Below, one piece after another: positions 1-8,200 of a stretch of 35,954 nt of DNA. The DNA comes from Deltaproteobacteria bacterium (GTDB lineage Bacteria > Desulfobacterota > Desulfobacteria > Desulfobacterales > Desulfosalsimonadaceae): assembly GCA_013151835.1 (NCBI GenBank), contig JAADHK010000058.1, forward strand, positions 1-35,954, in the 5' to 3' direction. The notes under the pieces were generated by a model. The model worked only from the letters and a program-made list of their open reading frames with translations. It was not told where the DNA came from and made no database searches. The first letter of the stretch is position 1, and each line of letters opens with the position of its first letter. Both the position numbers and the translations under genes were made by a program.

Positions 1-1
1 G

Positions 2-1321
2 TGCTTTCGGAAGTTCACGGAGCAGGCGGCAGGGACGGTTCGTGCGCCCGACCGGATTCGCCGCGGGCTTTCCCCGTACAGGGACGCCCAGATGGTTATC
101 GGCCTCAGGATGACCGGTTTTTCCGCAGCCAGGCACGAGGACATGCAGCATGCCTTTATCATGGCTTCGATTCTCATTGTCCTCGGTGGCGGCACGATTT
201 TCTTTATTTATGTGATTCAGCGCTATCAACGGATGAACCGTGTGCTCAAGGAAACCCGGGATTACACTGACCTGGTGGTCGATAGCATGGCCAACGGTCT
301 ATTGAGCATCGATTCCACAGGCCGGGTCCTTTCCTGCAACCGGCATGCACTGGAACTTCTGGGAATCAGGGCGGAGGATCCAAAGGAAATTCTCCTGGAC
401 CGGGTGCTTGATTTTGATGCCTGCGGTATTTCCGAAACGCTGTCGGATTGCGTGCCGGTTTACGACCGGGAAGTGACCTTGCCGGAAGCAGACGGCCTTG
501 CACGGATATTGTCGCTTTCCGTGACGCCCATTCTCGAAAACAAGGAGTGCGGCGGCGCGGTCCTGATGCTGCGGGATCTGACGGAAATCAAGGAACTCGA
601 ACAGAAGGTGCAACGCGCGGAAAAGTTTGCCGCCTTAGGCAAGCTTGCGGCGGCTGTGGCCCACGAGATACGCAATCCCTTGAGTTCCATACGCGGTTTT
701 GCGCGGTTCTTATCACGGCAGTTAAAGGATCGGCCCGAGGATCGTGAATATGCCGATATCATGGTAAGGGAAGTCGACCGTATCAATCGCGTGGTCACGG
801 ATCTGCTTAATTTCGCCCGCCCCCTGGAGCTGACGCTATCGCCGGTAAGCCCTCAGGAGCTGTTGGCCCACCCCTTAAACCTTGTCAAGGGCGACGCCGC
901 ATCCCGAGGTATTTTAATTCATGAACATGCTTCCGGGGACACAACGCCGGTACTGCTCGATTCAAATCTTCTGACCCACGCCCTTTTAAACCTGCTGTTA
1001 AACGCACTCTCTGCATCCGGTCAGGGCGGTGAGGTTGATGTGGGGGTTTCTGTTGAACAAAACCGGTTTTCAGATCAGGGTCGCTCAATGGTGAGATTTA
1101 TCGTCGAGGATAACGGCCCCGGAATACCGCCGGAACATATGGAAAAGATATTCGATCCCTTTTTCACGACCCGGGAAAACGGAACCGGGCTGGGACTTGC
1201 CATTGTCCATAAGTTTGTTGAAATGCATCACGGGGCCATACGGGTGGAAAGCCCTGTTTACGGGAAAACAGGCGGGTGCCGGTTTACGCTTGAGTTGCCC
1301 GCGCAATTGGCCACATCCTGA
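2..1321 (+). CDS. Sensor histidine kinase, ZraS/HydH-like (5'-truncated by window edge)
   Basis: Membrane sensor kinase expected to phosphorylate the regulator encoded just downstream. The frame is open to the left edge, so the true start and most of the periplasmic sensor domain lie outside. Counting from the Met codon at 92, a membrane segment spans about 20-45, a PAS-like domain about 60-170, and the HisKA motif [11 protein letters not shown] places the phospho-accepting His at residue 191. The C-terminal ATPase domain shows an N-box (LLNLLLNAL), VEDNGPGIP and GTGLGLAIV. The last stretch before the membrane helix (VIGLRMTGF) resembles the end of a ZraS-type periplasmic domain. Family knowledge: ZraS and HydH kinases pair with sigma-54 activators and often sense metals or envelope stress. 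The ligand here is unknown. Confidence 0.93.
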   Translation, partial: CFRKFTEQAAGTVRAPDRIRRGLSPYRDAQMVIGLRMTGFSAARHEDMQHAFIMASILIVLGGGTIFFIYVIQRYQRMNRVLKETRDYTDLVVDSMANGLLSIDSTGRVLSCNRHALELLGIRAEDPKEILLDRVLDFDACGISETLSDCVPVYDREVTLPEADGLARILSLSVTPILENKECGGAVLMLRDLTEIKELEQKVQRAEKFAALGKLAAAVAHEIRNPLSSIRGFARFLSRQLKDRPEDREYADIMVREVDRINRVVTDLLNFARPLELTLSPVSPQELLAHPLNLVKGDAASRGILIHEHASGDTTPVLLDSNLLTHALLNLLLNALSASGQGGEVDVGVSVEQNRFSDQGRSMVRFIVEDNGPGIPPEHMEKIFDPFFTTRENGTGLGLAIVHKFVEMHHGAIRVESPVYGKTGGCRFTLELPAQLATS

Positions 1322-1353
1322 ATTGGGTGATAGGAAAAAATGGAGACCAAAAC

Positions 1354-2712
1354 ATGATCCCCCGCATACTGGTTGTCGATGATGACACGGCCCACAGGCG
1401 GATGCTTGAGACCGTTCTTTGTGCCGAAGGGTATGAAATCACAAAGGCGGCCGACGGGCAGGCGGCCGTCGAGGCCGTGGAGAACCGCTTTTACGAACTG
1501 GTGCTCATGGATATCCGCATGAGCCGAATGGACGGCCTTGCGGCATTAAAAAGGATAAAGGAGATCAGCCCGGAGATACCCGTTATTATCATGACCGCTT
1601 ACGCGGAGGTCGCAACAGCAGTGGATGCCTTGAAATCAGGGGCCTTCGATTATTTGACCAAACCGCTTGATATCGATGAACTCAAGATTTTCGTAAAAAA
1701 GGCCCTTGATCATTTCCGGCTTGAAGAAGAGAACCTGCGCTTAAGGGAGCGGCTTGGCGAGCGCTTTGATTTTTCAAATATCATAGGAAGCAGCCCGGCC
1801 ATGGAGAAGCTTTATGAAACCATATCGCTTGTTGCGCCAACGGATGCGACAGTCCTGATTCTCGGGGAAAGTGGAACCGGCAAGGAGCTTGTCGCAAACG
1901 CCATCCATGAAAACAGCCCCCGGGTCGGCCGCCCCTTTATCAAGGTAAATTGCGCGGCCCTCCCCGAGACCCTGCTTGAAAGCGAATTGTTCGGCCATGA
2001 ACGCGGGGCGTTCACCGGAGCCGTCGGCAGGAAATCGGGCCGTTTCCGGCAGGCCCACACCGGCACGATATTCCTGGATGAAATCGCGGAAATGCCCATA
2101 ATGACTCAGTCAAAGATATTGAGGGCCATCCAGGAACAGGAATTCGAACCCCTGGGTGCCACCGGGACCGTCAAGGTCGATATCCGGGTCATGGCGGCGA
2201 CAAACCGGGTGCTTGAAAATGAAATCAGGGCCGGCCGGTTCCGGGAAGATCTTTATTACCGCTTAAACGTCGTCTCGGTCAGTGTCCCGCCCCTGAGGGA
2301 GCGCCGGGAAGATATCCTCACCCTGGCCGATCATTTTGTAAAGATCTATGCCGAAAAAAATCGGAGGATCATAAACAGCCTTGCGCCCAGGGCTGCGGAC
2401 ATGCTCATGCGCTATGAATGGCCGGGAAATATCCGGGAACTGGAGAATTCCATTGAACGGGCGGTCATCCTGTCGCGGGGGGAAGTGATCACGCCGGACC
2501 TGCTGCCCGATGCCGTCAGGAGCGTCGGCGGTGAGACCGAAGAAGAAGCATACCTTGCCCCGGCCGGACCGACACTGGGGGAGGCTGAAAAACGGATGAT
2601 ATTAAAAACCCTCCAGGAAAATGCCGGCAACCGGACAAAGACCGCCGAAATCCTAGGCATAAGCCGCCGCACCCTCCAGTTGAAACTGAAAAAATTCGGT
2701 GTAAATCCATGA
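1354..2712 (+). CDS. NtrC-family sigma-54-dependent response regulator (ZraR/AtoC-like)
   Basis: Enhancer-binding activator of 452 residues with all three expected domains. The receiver domain (1-120) starts ILVVDDD and has the phospho-Asp at residue 53 (LMDIRMSRMDG). The AAA+ domain carries GESGTGKE (Walker A), the sigma-54 contact loop GAFTGA and an LDEIAEMP Walker B. A C-terminal Fis-type helix-turn-helix (AEILGISRRTLQ) completes it. I place the start at the ATG at 1354, which has GGAG eight bases upstream, rather than the in-frame ATG at 1327. The gene begins 32 bases after the kinase stop, so the two form a two-component operon. Eight sigma-54-type promoters in the window are its natural candidate targets; that link is inference. 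Confidence 0.96.
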   Translation: MIPRILVVDDDTAHRRMLETVLCAEGYEITKAADGQAAVEAVENRFYELVLMDIRMSRMDGLAALKRIKEISPEIPVIIMTAYAEVATAVDALKSGAFDYLTKPLDIDELKIFVKKALDHFRLEEENLRLRERLGERFDFSNIIGSSPAMEKLYETISLVAPTDATVLILGESGTGKELVANAIHENSPRVGRPFIKVNCAALPETLLESELFGHERGAFTGAVGRKSGRFRQAHTGTIFLDEIAEMPIMTQSKILRAIQEQEFEPLGATGTVKVDIRVMAATNRVLENEIRAGRFREDLYYRLNVVSVSVPPLRERREDILTLADHFVKIYAEKNRRIINSLAPRAADMLMRYEWPGNIRELENSIERAVILSRGEVITPDLLPDAVRSVGGETEEEAYLAPAGPTLGEAEKRMILKTLQENAGNRTKTAEILGISRRTLQLKLKKFGVNP

Positions 2713-2749
2713 AGAGGGGATGGTAAGACGATTTTGCAAAAGCGGATGA

Positions 2750-2775
2750 CGGGGGAGCCAAAGGCGGCTCCCCCG
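2750..2775. terminator. Strong GC hairpin after the regulator gene
   Basis: A perfect 10-bp stem (CGGGGGAGCC / GGCTCCCCCG) with a 6-base loop lies 38 bases beyond the regulator stop and between convergent genes. No U-run follows on either strand, so it is a plausible but not classical intrinsic terminator. Confidence 0.5.
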
Positions 2776-2823
2776 ACGCGTAGGAAGGTGGGGAGTCGTT
2801 CTTTTCAGGATTATCTTGTTTAC

Positions 2824-3177
2824 TTAGAACTCGCTCCCCATTTTTTCCAAATCTTTTTCATAGGTTTCCATTACAGTACGATGTTCCTTCAGGGTTGCGC
2901 AACTGCAACCTGATTTCATTTCATGCATCATCTTCGCCATGTTTCTCATCATCCCGCACATTTTTTGTGTATCTGCGGGGGACATCTGGCCTTTGCTTAA
3001 CTTTTTCTGCATTTTCATCATCACATCGCCCATCGCTCCGATATTGTCTTTAGTCATTGAATCAGCCATAATTTTATCTGATTGCACCGTGATTTTTTCT
3101 GGCTTTTCTCCCTGGGCAAAAACGGCATTTGCGCCAAGAAGCACCAGGATACTCGTAAAAATTATTGCGATTCTCAT
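2824..3177 (-). CDS. Small Met-rich periplasmic protein with a CxC motif
   Basis: Predicted secreted protein of 117 residues that I do not recognise as a named family. It starts with a Sec signal peptide (hydrophobic IAIIFTSILVLLG, cleavage near VFA-Q). The mature part is helical, rich in Met and Lys, and ends with a cluster of Cys near SGCSCATL. Met clusters (MMKMQKK, MCGMMRNMAKMM) suggest soft-metal binding such as Cu(I) or Ag(I), which is inference. I prefer the ATG at 3177, eight bases after AGGAG; the ATG at 3183 is only two bases from that site. A sigma-54-type promoter lies upstream at 3381-3396. ZraP-like periplasmic metal chaperones commonly neighbour ZraSR-type regulators, but no direct ZraP motif is visible here. 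Confidence 0.8.
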   Translation of the reverse strand: MRIAIIFTSILVLLGANAVFAQGEKPEKITVQSDKIMADSMTKDNIGAMGDVMMKMQKKLSKGQMSPADTQKMCGMMRNMAKMMHEMKSGCSCATLKEHRTVMETYEKDLEKMGSEF

Positions 3178-3374
3178 TTTCATCTCTCCTTTTTCTGATT
3201 GGTTATTGTTTTTTACGCCGGTTTATAATCATCAAAATAATATCCGATTATATATCAAAAAGTCAAGTTGTTAATTAACAGATAAGAATGATTGTTATGA
3301 TAGAATGCTTATCCATGTGGAACCTCCTTTTAATGAAGGTTGAGACCTCATGTATCTGTCGGTCTGTTGATTAC

Positions 3375-3439
3375 AATTAACGCATTAATCGTGCCAGGGA
3401 ATCTATTATAATAACTAAAGTTTGACGGATGCGTTAATT
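3375..3439. repeat. 11-bp perfect inverted repeat enclosing the sigma-54 promoter
   Basis: AATTAACGCAT at 3375-3385 is matched by ATGCGTTAATT at 3429-3439 with 43 bases between. The right arm runs into the stop codon of the barrel gene (3438-3440). It could be an operator, or a weak AT-rich hairpin after the barrel gene. Confidence 0.5.
3381..3396 (-). promoter_or_regulatory. Sigma-54-type promoter for the 2824-3177 gene
   Basis: Read on the minus strand it is TGGCACG-ATTA-ATGCG, against the consensus TGGCACG-N4-TTGCW. The -24 half is perfect and the -12 half keeps GC but starts with A. It lies about 200 bases upstream of the start codon, a long leader. The -12 half coincides with one arm of an 11-bp inverted repeat (3375-3385 / 3429-3439). 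Confidence 0.55.
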
Positions 3440-4283
3440 AAAAAAAACGGACAAGACTGACGTCGCCGCCGTAATCCGCCGCGCCGTTCGACAGGCCCAG
3501 TGCCAGGTTCCCCTTAAGTGAATAGTCATACCCGAGCAAATGGAAAAATCCCAGGTTCAGGACAAGGGGATTGTCGGTGGTCATTATCATGGTTTGACTT
3601 CCTTCAAGGGAAAGATAGAGTTCGGATTGTTCAAACTGCCTTGAGACGCCGACACCGTAAAGGAACAGGTTGCCGAAGTCTTCCTCTTTCGTATCACCGA
3701 CAACAATGAGGCCCGACATCAGGGAAAATGTGAAATCGGACAAATTCTGATTTGCCGTAAGAAAGCCGCCGTAATCCGCCTCTCCCGTGCCGAGCCCCTT
3801 GTTTTTATCGGCGGTGGGCAGTTTTAGGGCCAGGGTCCCGGTCAATGAAAAACCGCCATCGGTTTCGGATACAAGATAGCCGCTGCCCCGAAGAACGATG
3901 TCTCCTATTCCCGATGTGGTTTCCCGGACATTGCCGGTTTTATAGGTTTGATATAAATACGGCACGGTGACATTGATATCCATATCCGGAGTCAGAAAAC
4001 CCAGGCGCGTGCCCACATAAAAGAGACTGGAGTCGATCGTGGTCCCGAAATCGCCCGATTGAAAACCGGTTTCCGTTTCCAGATAGGCGCGGCCGGCATT
4101 GGCGGGTTTGCAAAAAAGGGCCAACCCCAGCCAGATTAAAAAGAAAATCCAGGCAAGGGCAAACCGACCGGATGAGGCCCCCTTTCCGGTCAGGCAAAGG
4201 GGGCCGTCATTTTTGTACGGTATTGTTTCTGGTGTTTGCATCGCCTTGATCAATCGCGGCATCCCATACTTGTTATTGCGCAT
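3438..4283 (-). CDS. Outer-membrane beta-barrel protein (phenol-degradation MetA / transporter-like)
   Basis: Predicted outer-membrane barrel of 281 residues. A long hydrophobic signal (FALAWIFFLIWLGLALF, likely cleavage after ANA) lies about 37 residues in. After it come alternating polar/aromatic strands, repeated G-x-GD-x-x-L turns (SGIGDIVLRG, GTGEADYGG) and a C-terminal aromatic (LVRFF), typical for BAM-dependent barrels. The pattern resembles the family annotated as MetA-pathway of phenol degradation, whose members are usually of unproven substrate. I place the start at 4283, with AAGGA nine bases upstream, so the gene overlaps the preceding Met-rich gene by 11 bases and is translationally coupled to it. 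An upstream in-frame ATG at 4310 lies inside the neighbour and lacks a ribosome site. Confidence 0.82.
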   Translation of the reverse strand: MRNNKYGMPRLIKAMQTPETIPYKNDGPLCLTGKGASSGRFALAWIFFLIWLGLALFCKPANAGRAYLETETGFQSGDFGTTIDSSLFYVGTRLGFLTPDMDINVTVPYLYQTYKTGNVRETTSGIGDIVLRGSGYLVSETDGGFSLTGTLALKLPTADKNKGLGTGEADYGGFLTANQNLSDFTFSLMSGLIVVGDTKEEDFGNLFLYGVGVSRQFEQSELYLSLEGSQTMIMTTDNPLVLNLGFFHLLGYDYSLKGNLALGLSNGAADYGGDVSLVRFF

Positions 4284-4719
4284 TCGGCAAAGTCCTTTTT
4301 TCAATGGCATCCAGTTCGCCGTCTATCCGTGTTATGTCCTGATTGATCTGGTCGGCCTGCCCGGGCGTCAGCGCCTCGCCGCCGGTCATGTGGCCCGCCA
4401 TGGATTCCATGTGGGAGGACATCTTATTCATCATTTTACCCATTGCAGTTATGGATTGAGCATCCATTTGATTCGACCTCATGTTACGGGACATGCGATC
4501 CATGACGCCGCCCATGCGGTTTATCATCGAAAACATGTCGTGCTGCATCTGCTGATGCATCATCTGCTGGCCACCCATATTGTGGATCGCCTGCCGGGAC
4601 CCCATGCCCTGGTGGCCGCTCATGCCGTTGTTGCCGGACATCTTGGCGCCCATGCCCGCATAGCCTGAGCCCATCGTCATGGAAAGAATAAGAATTGTCA
4701 TTACAAGTGTTTTATTCAT
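4273..4719 (-). CDS. Met/His/Gln-rich periplasmic protein
   Basis: Secreted protein of 148 residues, not matched to a named family. The signal peptide (LVMTILILSMTMGSGYA) is followed by a mature chain with many Met, His and Gln residues in short clusters (GGQQMMHQQMQHD, MGKMMNKMSSHM, MAGHMTGG). Such composition is typical of periplasmic copper or silver chaperones and of spheroplast-protein-Y/ZraP-like sensors, but the function is inference. The start at 4719 has AAGGAG close upstream; the longer frame to 4749 has no ribosome site. It overlaps the barrel gene by 11 bases, and a near-consensus sigma-54 promoter at 4852-4867 drives the pair. Confidence 0.82.
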   Translation of the reverse strand: MNKTLVMTILILSMTMGSGYAGMGAKMSGNNGMSGHQGMGSRQAIHNMGGQQMMHQQMQHDMFSMINRMGGVMDRMSRNMRSNQMDAQSITAMGKMMNKMSSHMESMAGHMTGGEALTPGQADQINQDITRIDGELDAIEKRTLPNAQ

Positions 4720-4851
4720 CTCTGATCTCCTTTTAATTAATGTTGACATATGACAAAACCCTGATCGTTATTTTTAACAACCCGGCCCATAAGGGCCGGT
4801 TAATTCAAATCCGTTGTTTGGCGCAGGAAAAAAGTGTTTATCTGCAAAAAA

Positions 4852-4867
4852 AGCAATGAATGTGCCA
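4852..4867 (-). promoter_or_regulatory. Sigma-54-type promoter for the Met-rich/barrel operon
   Basis: On the minus strand: TGGCACA-TTCA-TTGCT, which keeps the invariant GG and GC with correct spacing and the full TTGC. It lies about 130 bases before the start codon at 4719 and is divergent from the promoter at 5112, so both could share enhancer sites in 4868-5111. Confidence 0.75.
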
Positions 4868-5111
4868 ATATTCCCGAATTGAACAAATCAAATATTTTTA
4901 CTTATAAAAACGGGGAGATAATGTTTTATGCCGGACTTGAATGAATATGTAGGGGTCTCGTACCTCCAAAAGGGCCGCTAACTATTTACGCACCATAAAA
5001 TATCGAGCGCGCAATTTCCTGCCGCCACAATGTGTTCCCCCGTACAAATCGTTCAGGTAATATACGCCCCAGGTCCGGCCAATTTATTGAATATGGATAT
5101 TCTCCACCTGC

Positions 5112-5127
5112 TGGCACGACAATTGCT
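5112..5127 (+). promoter_or_regulatory. Consensus sigma-54 promoter of the exopolysaccharide operon
   Basis: TGGCACG-ACAA-TTGCT is a perfect match to TGGCACG-N4-TTGCW. The predicted transcript start is near 5137, giving a leader of about 65 bases before the ATG at 5205. Transcription from here needs an AAA+ activator, for which the regulator at 1354-2712 is the obvious local candidate. Confidence 0.87.
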
Positions 5128-5204
5128 ACATAATAAGAAAATCATCGGGGCGCAACCGCAATTGCGTTTTATTGTCCGTAACCAGTGGAGCCATAAACCA
5201 TACC

Positions 5205-8200
5205 ATGAATGATCTTGTTAAATCGAGGAGCAGGCGGAAGACCATTTCGGTTTTTATAGTCATCGGCCTGATGAGTGTTCTCGTTGTCGGATATTTCGCT
5301 TACCGGCTGTTTAACGACACCGTACCTTATACATCTCTTAAGCCCGAAAACGAACGGGTCTTTGCCGTTCGGTTCGACCCCTCCTATTATTATAATCCCT
5401 ACGCGCGGCCTGCGGGCATTGCCGAAAATCTTGCGAAAAAATGGAAGGATGCCGGTATCAACACCGTTTTTTACAGGGCATACGATCCCAAACACGGGGC
5501 CTTTTACCGTACCGGTTACAGGATGAACCGGGAGGGGGATTTCGGACGATACGGGCTCCTCGAACAGGTGCTTGATGTGTGCCATAAATCAGGTATCCGA
5601 GTTTTCGCATGGTTTCCGGTATTGAATCATGCCGGGGCATGGCGGGCGAATCCGCAATGGCGAACGAAAAAGGCGGATGGCGGGGATTACCGGGCCGAGG
5701 GTCTTCAATATCCCCTTTGTGCTCGCAACCCGGAAGTGCGAAGATGGTGGAACGGGTTTATCACGGATTTCCTTAAAACATATCCGGCCATAGACGGCAT
5801 TGATTTCGGAGAGCCGATCATCAGTTGGAACGCCGATGATGCTTGTTATTGCAGGATCTGCCGTGCAAAATTTAAAACGGACCCAAAACGCCGTAGCGAT
5901 ATACGGGCCGCGGCCTTGACGGAAATTCTTGAAAACAGCATCCGCAGGGTGCACCGGTTCGGCAAGACAGCGGTATTAACGACGGTCCAGGTTGCCGGCG
6001 CCAATGGCGACCTCCTGGATTTTGGCGAATTAAGCGCCATGACCGGGCTGGATCTCACGGCGCTGCTGACGGCGGAAAATGGCTCCCGTCCGGATATTGT
6101 GTGTCCTGAATTTCTCTGGCAGCAATTGCGTTACCGGCATGAGGGGCAAACTGTGTCTTCAGGAACGGGCCGGGCCGTAAAAAGCGTATTTACCCCTGAA
6201 TGGACCCAAAAGGCCTGCCGCCGGTTTATCGACCAGCTCGAGACGGGAATCCGGGTTGTCGCCCATGTGGAACTGACTGATTTTCCCGGTGTCGATGTGA
6301 AATCGCGTGACCTTCAAACCGCAATGGAAGCGGCCCTGCGCGCCGGGGCTTCGGGCATCGACATTTACAGTTCCCGCGAAATCGACCGGGAATCCGCATG
6401 GCCGATTGTGAAGCTTATCGCAACTCGTAAAACGGTATCGCCCCGCAGATGCCTGGTATTGTATACGGGCGGCGGAAGCGCACCCGTGGATGCCATTCAG
6501 ACCGGCGAACTCCTGCGGCATTTTAGCGCGAAAGTGACGATTCTGCCACTGCAATCCTATAAGAAAGATATGGGAAGGTCTCGTGATGTGGTCTTTGTCA
6601 TCGGGACGAAACTCCCTGATGCCATACCCCGGGCGCTTAAGGCCGATATACTGGCCGGTTCGCCGGTGGTCTGCTGGGTTGGCGACGGCATTTCAATGCT
6701 GTTAAATGATAAAGCCGTGTCAAGACGCCTGGGGCTTGAATACGTGGACACCGTGGAAAACAGATTCAATCATGTTACCTACAAGTCAATAGATCTGCCA
6801 AAACAATCGCCCTGGACCCATATCGTCAGGCCCTTGAATCGCCGCCGGTGCGAAGTGCTCGCAACAACCGCCGGCCATGACGAATCGGCGATTCCGTATG
6901 CCGTCAGGTGCGACCGCCGATTCTGGTATTTCGCCGACCTGCCCACTGCCTACACTATTGAAGGCGGCAATTATCTCGTTTTTGCCGATTTGCTTCATGA
7001 TATCCTGGGGCAGGATCATAAGGCCAAACAACCCGCCCTGGTCCGTATTGAAGATGTTCACGCTTTAAGCAACCCCAAAGCCCTTAAACGGATTGCGGAT
7101 ATGCTGAATGCCGAAGGTGTGCCCTTTCAGGTCGCCGTGGTTCCGATCTATGTCTTCCCGGCGGAAAATATCCGGGTGGCATTGCATGAAAGGCCGGAGA
7201 CTGTGAAAGCGCTCCTTTACATGGTTAAAAAAGGTGGAGTGATCGTCATGCACGGGGTCACCCACCAGAGATACGGAGAAAGCACGGCGGATTATGAGTT
7301 CTGGGACCCGGTTGCGGGCTCTGCTCCCAGGGGCGAAACAAAGGCCGCTATCCGGGAAAGAATTGAAAAGGGATTGGCCGAGTTGCACCGCTGCGGGCTT
7401 TATCCCCTGATGTGGGAAACGCCCCATTATGCCGCCTCACAATCGTTTTATAATATTATAAATGATTATTTTTCCATTGCCATGGAGCGCAGGCAGGCGC
7501 TGGACGTTCTGGGCACGGATCAATTATTTCCCTATTTGATAACATCCGATCGTTTCGGCCAGACCATCGTGCCCGAAAATCTCGGCTACGTTCCGCTGAA
7601 CCACCAGGATGCCAGGACCATGCTGGATCTCGCGGCAAACATGAAAGTCGTCCGGGACGGCGTGGCGTCTTTTTTCTTTCATCCTTTTATTGACGTAAAG
7701 GTATTGAAGACCATCGTCCGGACAATGAAAAACAATGGATGGCGATTTACGAGCATCCGGGACCTTTCTATAACCGTGCGCGGCCCGGAAAGCATCGTAA
7801 CCAATGTGCCCGGGCAGACCCTTTCGCCGGCCGGGGAAGGGTTAGCCCGGGATGCGAGACTCGATTTTCCGGGAATACCGGAGCGGCGATTCCCGTTCAT
7901 GACGGGCGGGAAAACCGGATCGGAAACGGTGGGAACCGATTTGTCCCCGGGCCAGCTTTATGTCCGACAAATCAAGGCGCTTCCTTTGGAAAAAACGGGT
8001 GCGGACGCGCCGGTTGCGGAGTCTGCCGCACACGGGAAGTCTGTAATCATAACAAATGCCGCCGGTGAACACTGCCGGGTTCCCCGGCCGCTGATACTCC
8101 GTAATGACGAATCGGAGCCTGGGGACAGCGTCGATGACAAGTCGGCTAAAAAATGGGAAATCCTGCTCGGACTTGCGGGCGTCAACGTGGAAAGCATCGC

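Larger units (their letters stand above)
4720..5204. other. Divergent intergenic control region
   Basis: This 485-base AT-rich gap separates the minus-strand Met-rich operon from the plus-strand exopolysaccharide operon. It holds two sigma-54-type promoters pointing outwards (4852-4867 and 5112-5127) with about 245 bases between them. I see no convincing ORF or RNA gene. Short palindromic bits exist (for example around 4995-5014) but I cannot assign an activator site. Confidence 0.6.
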
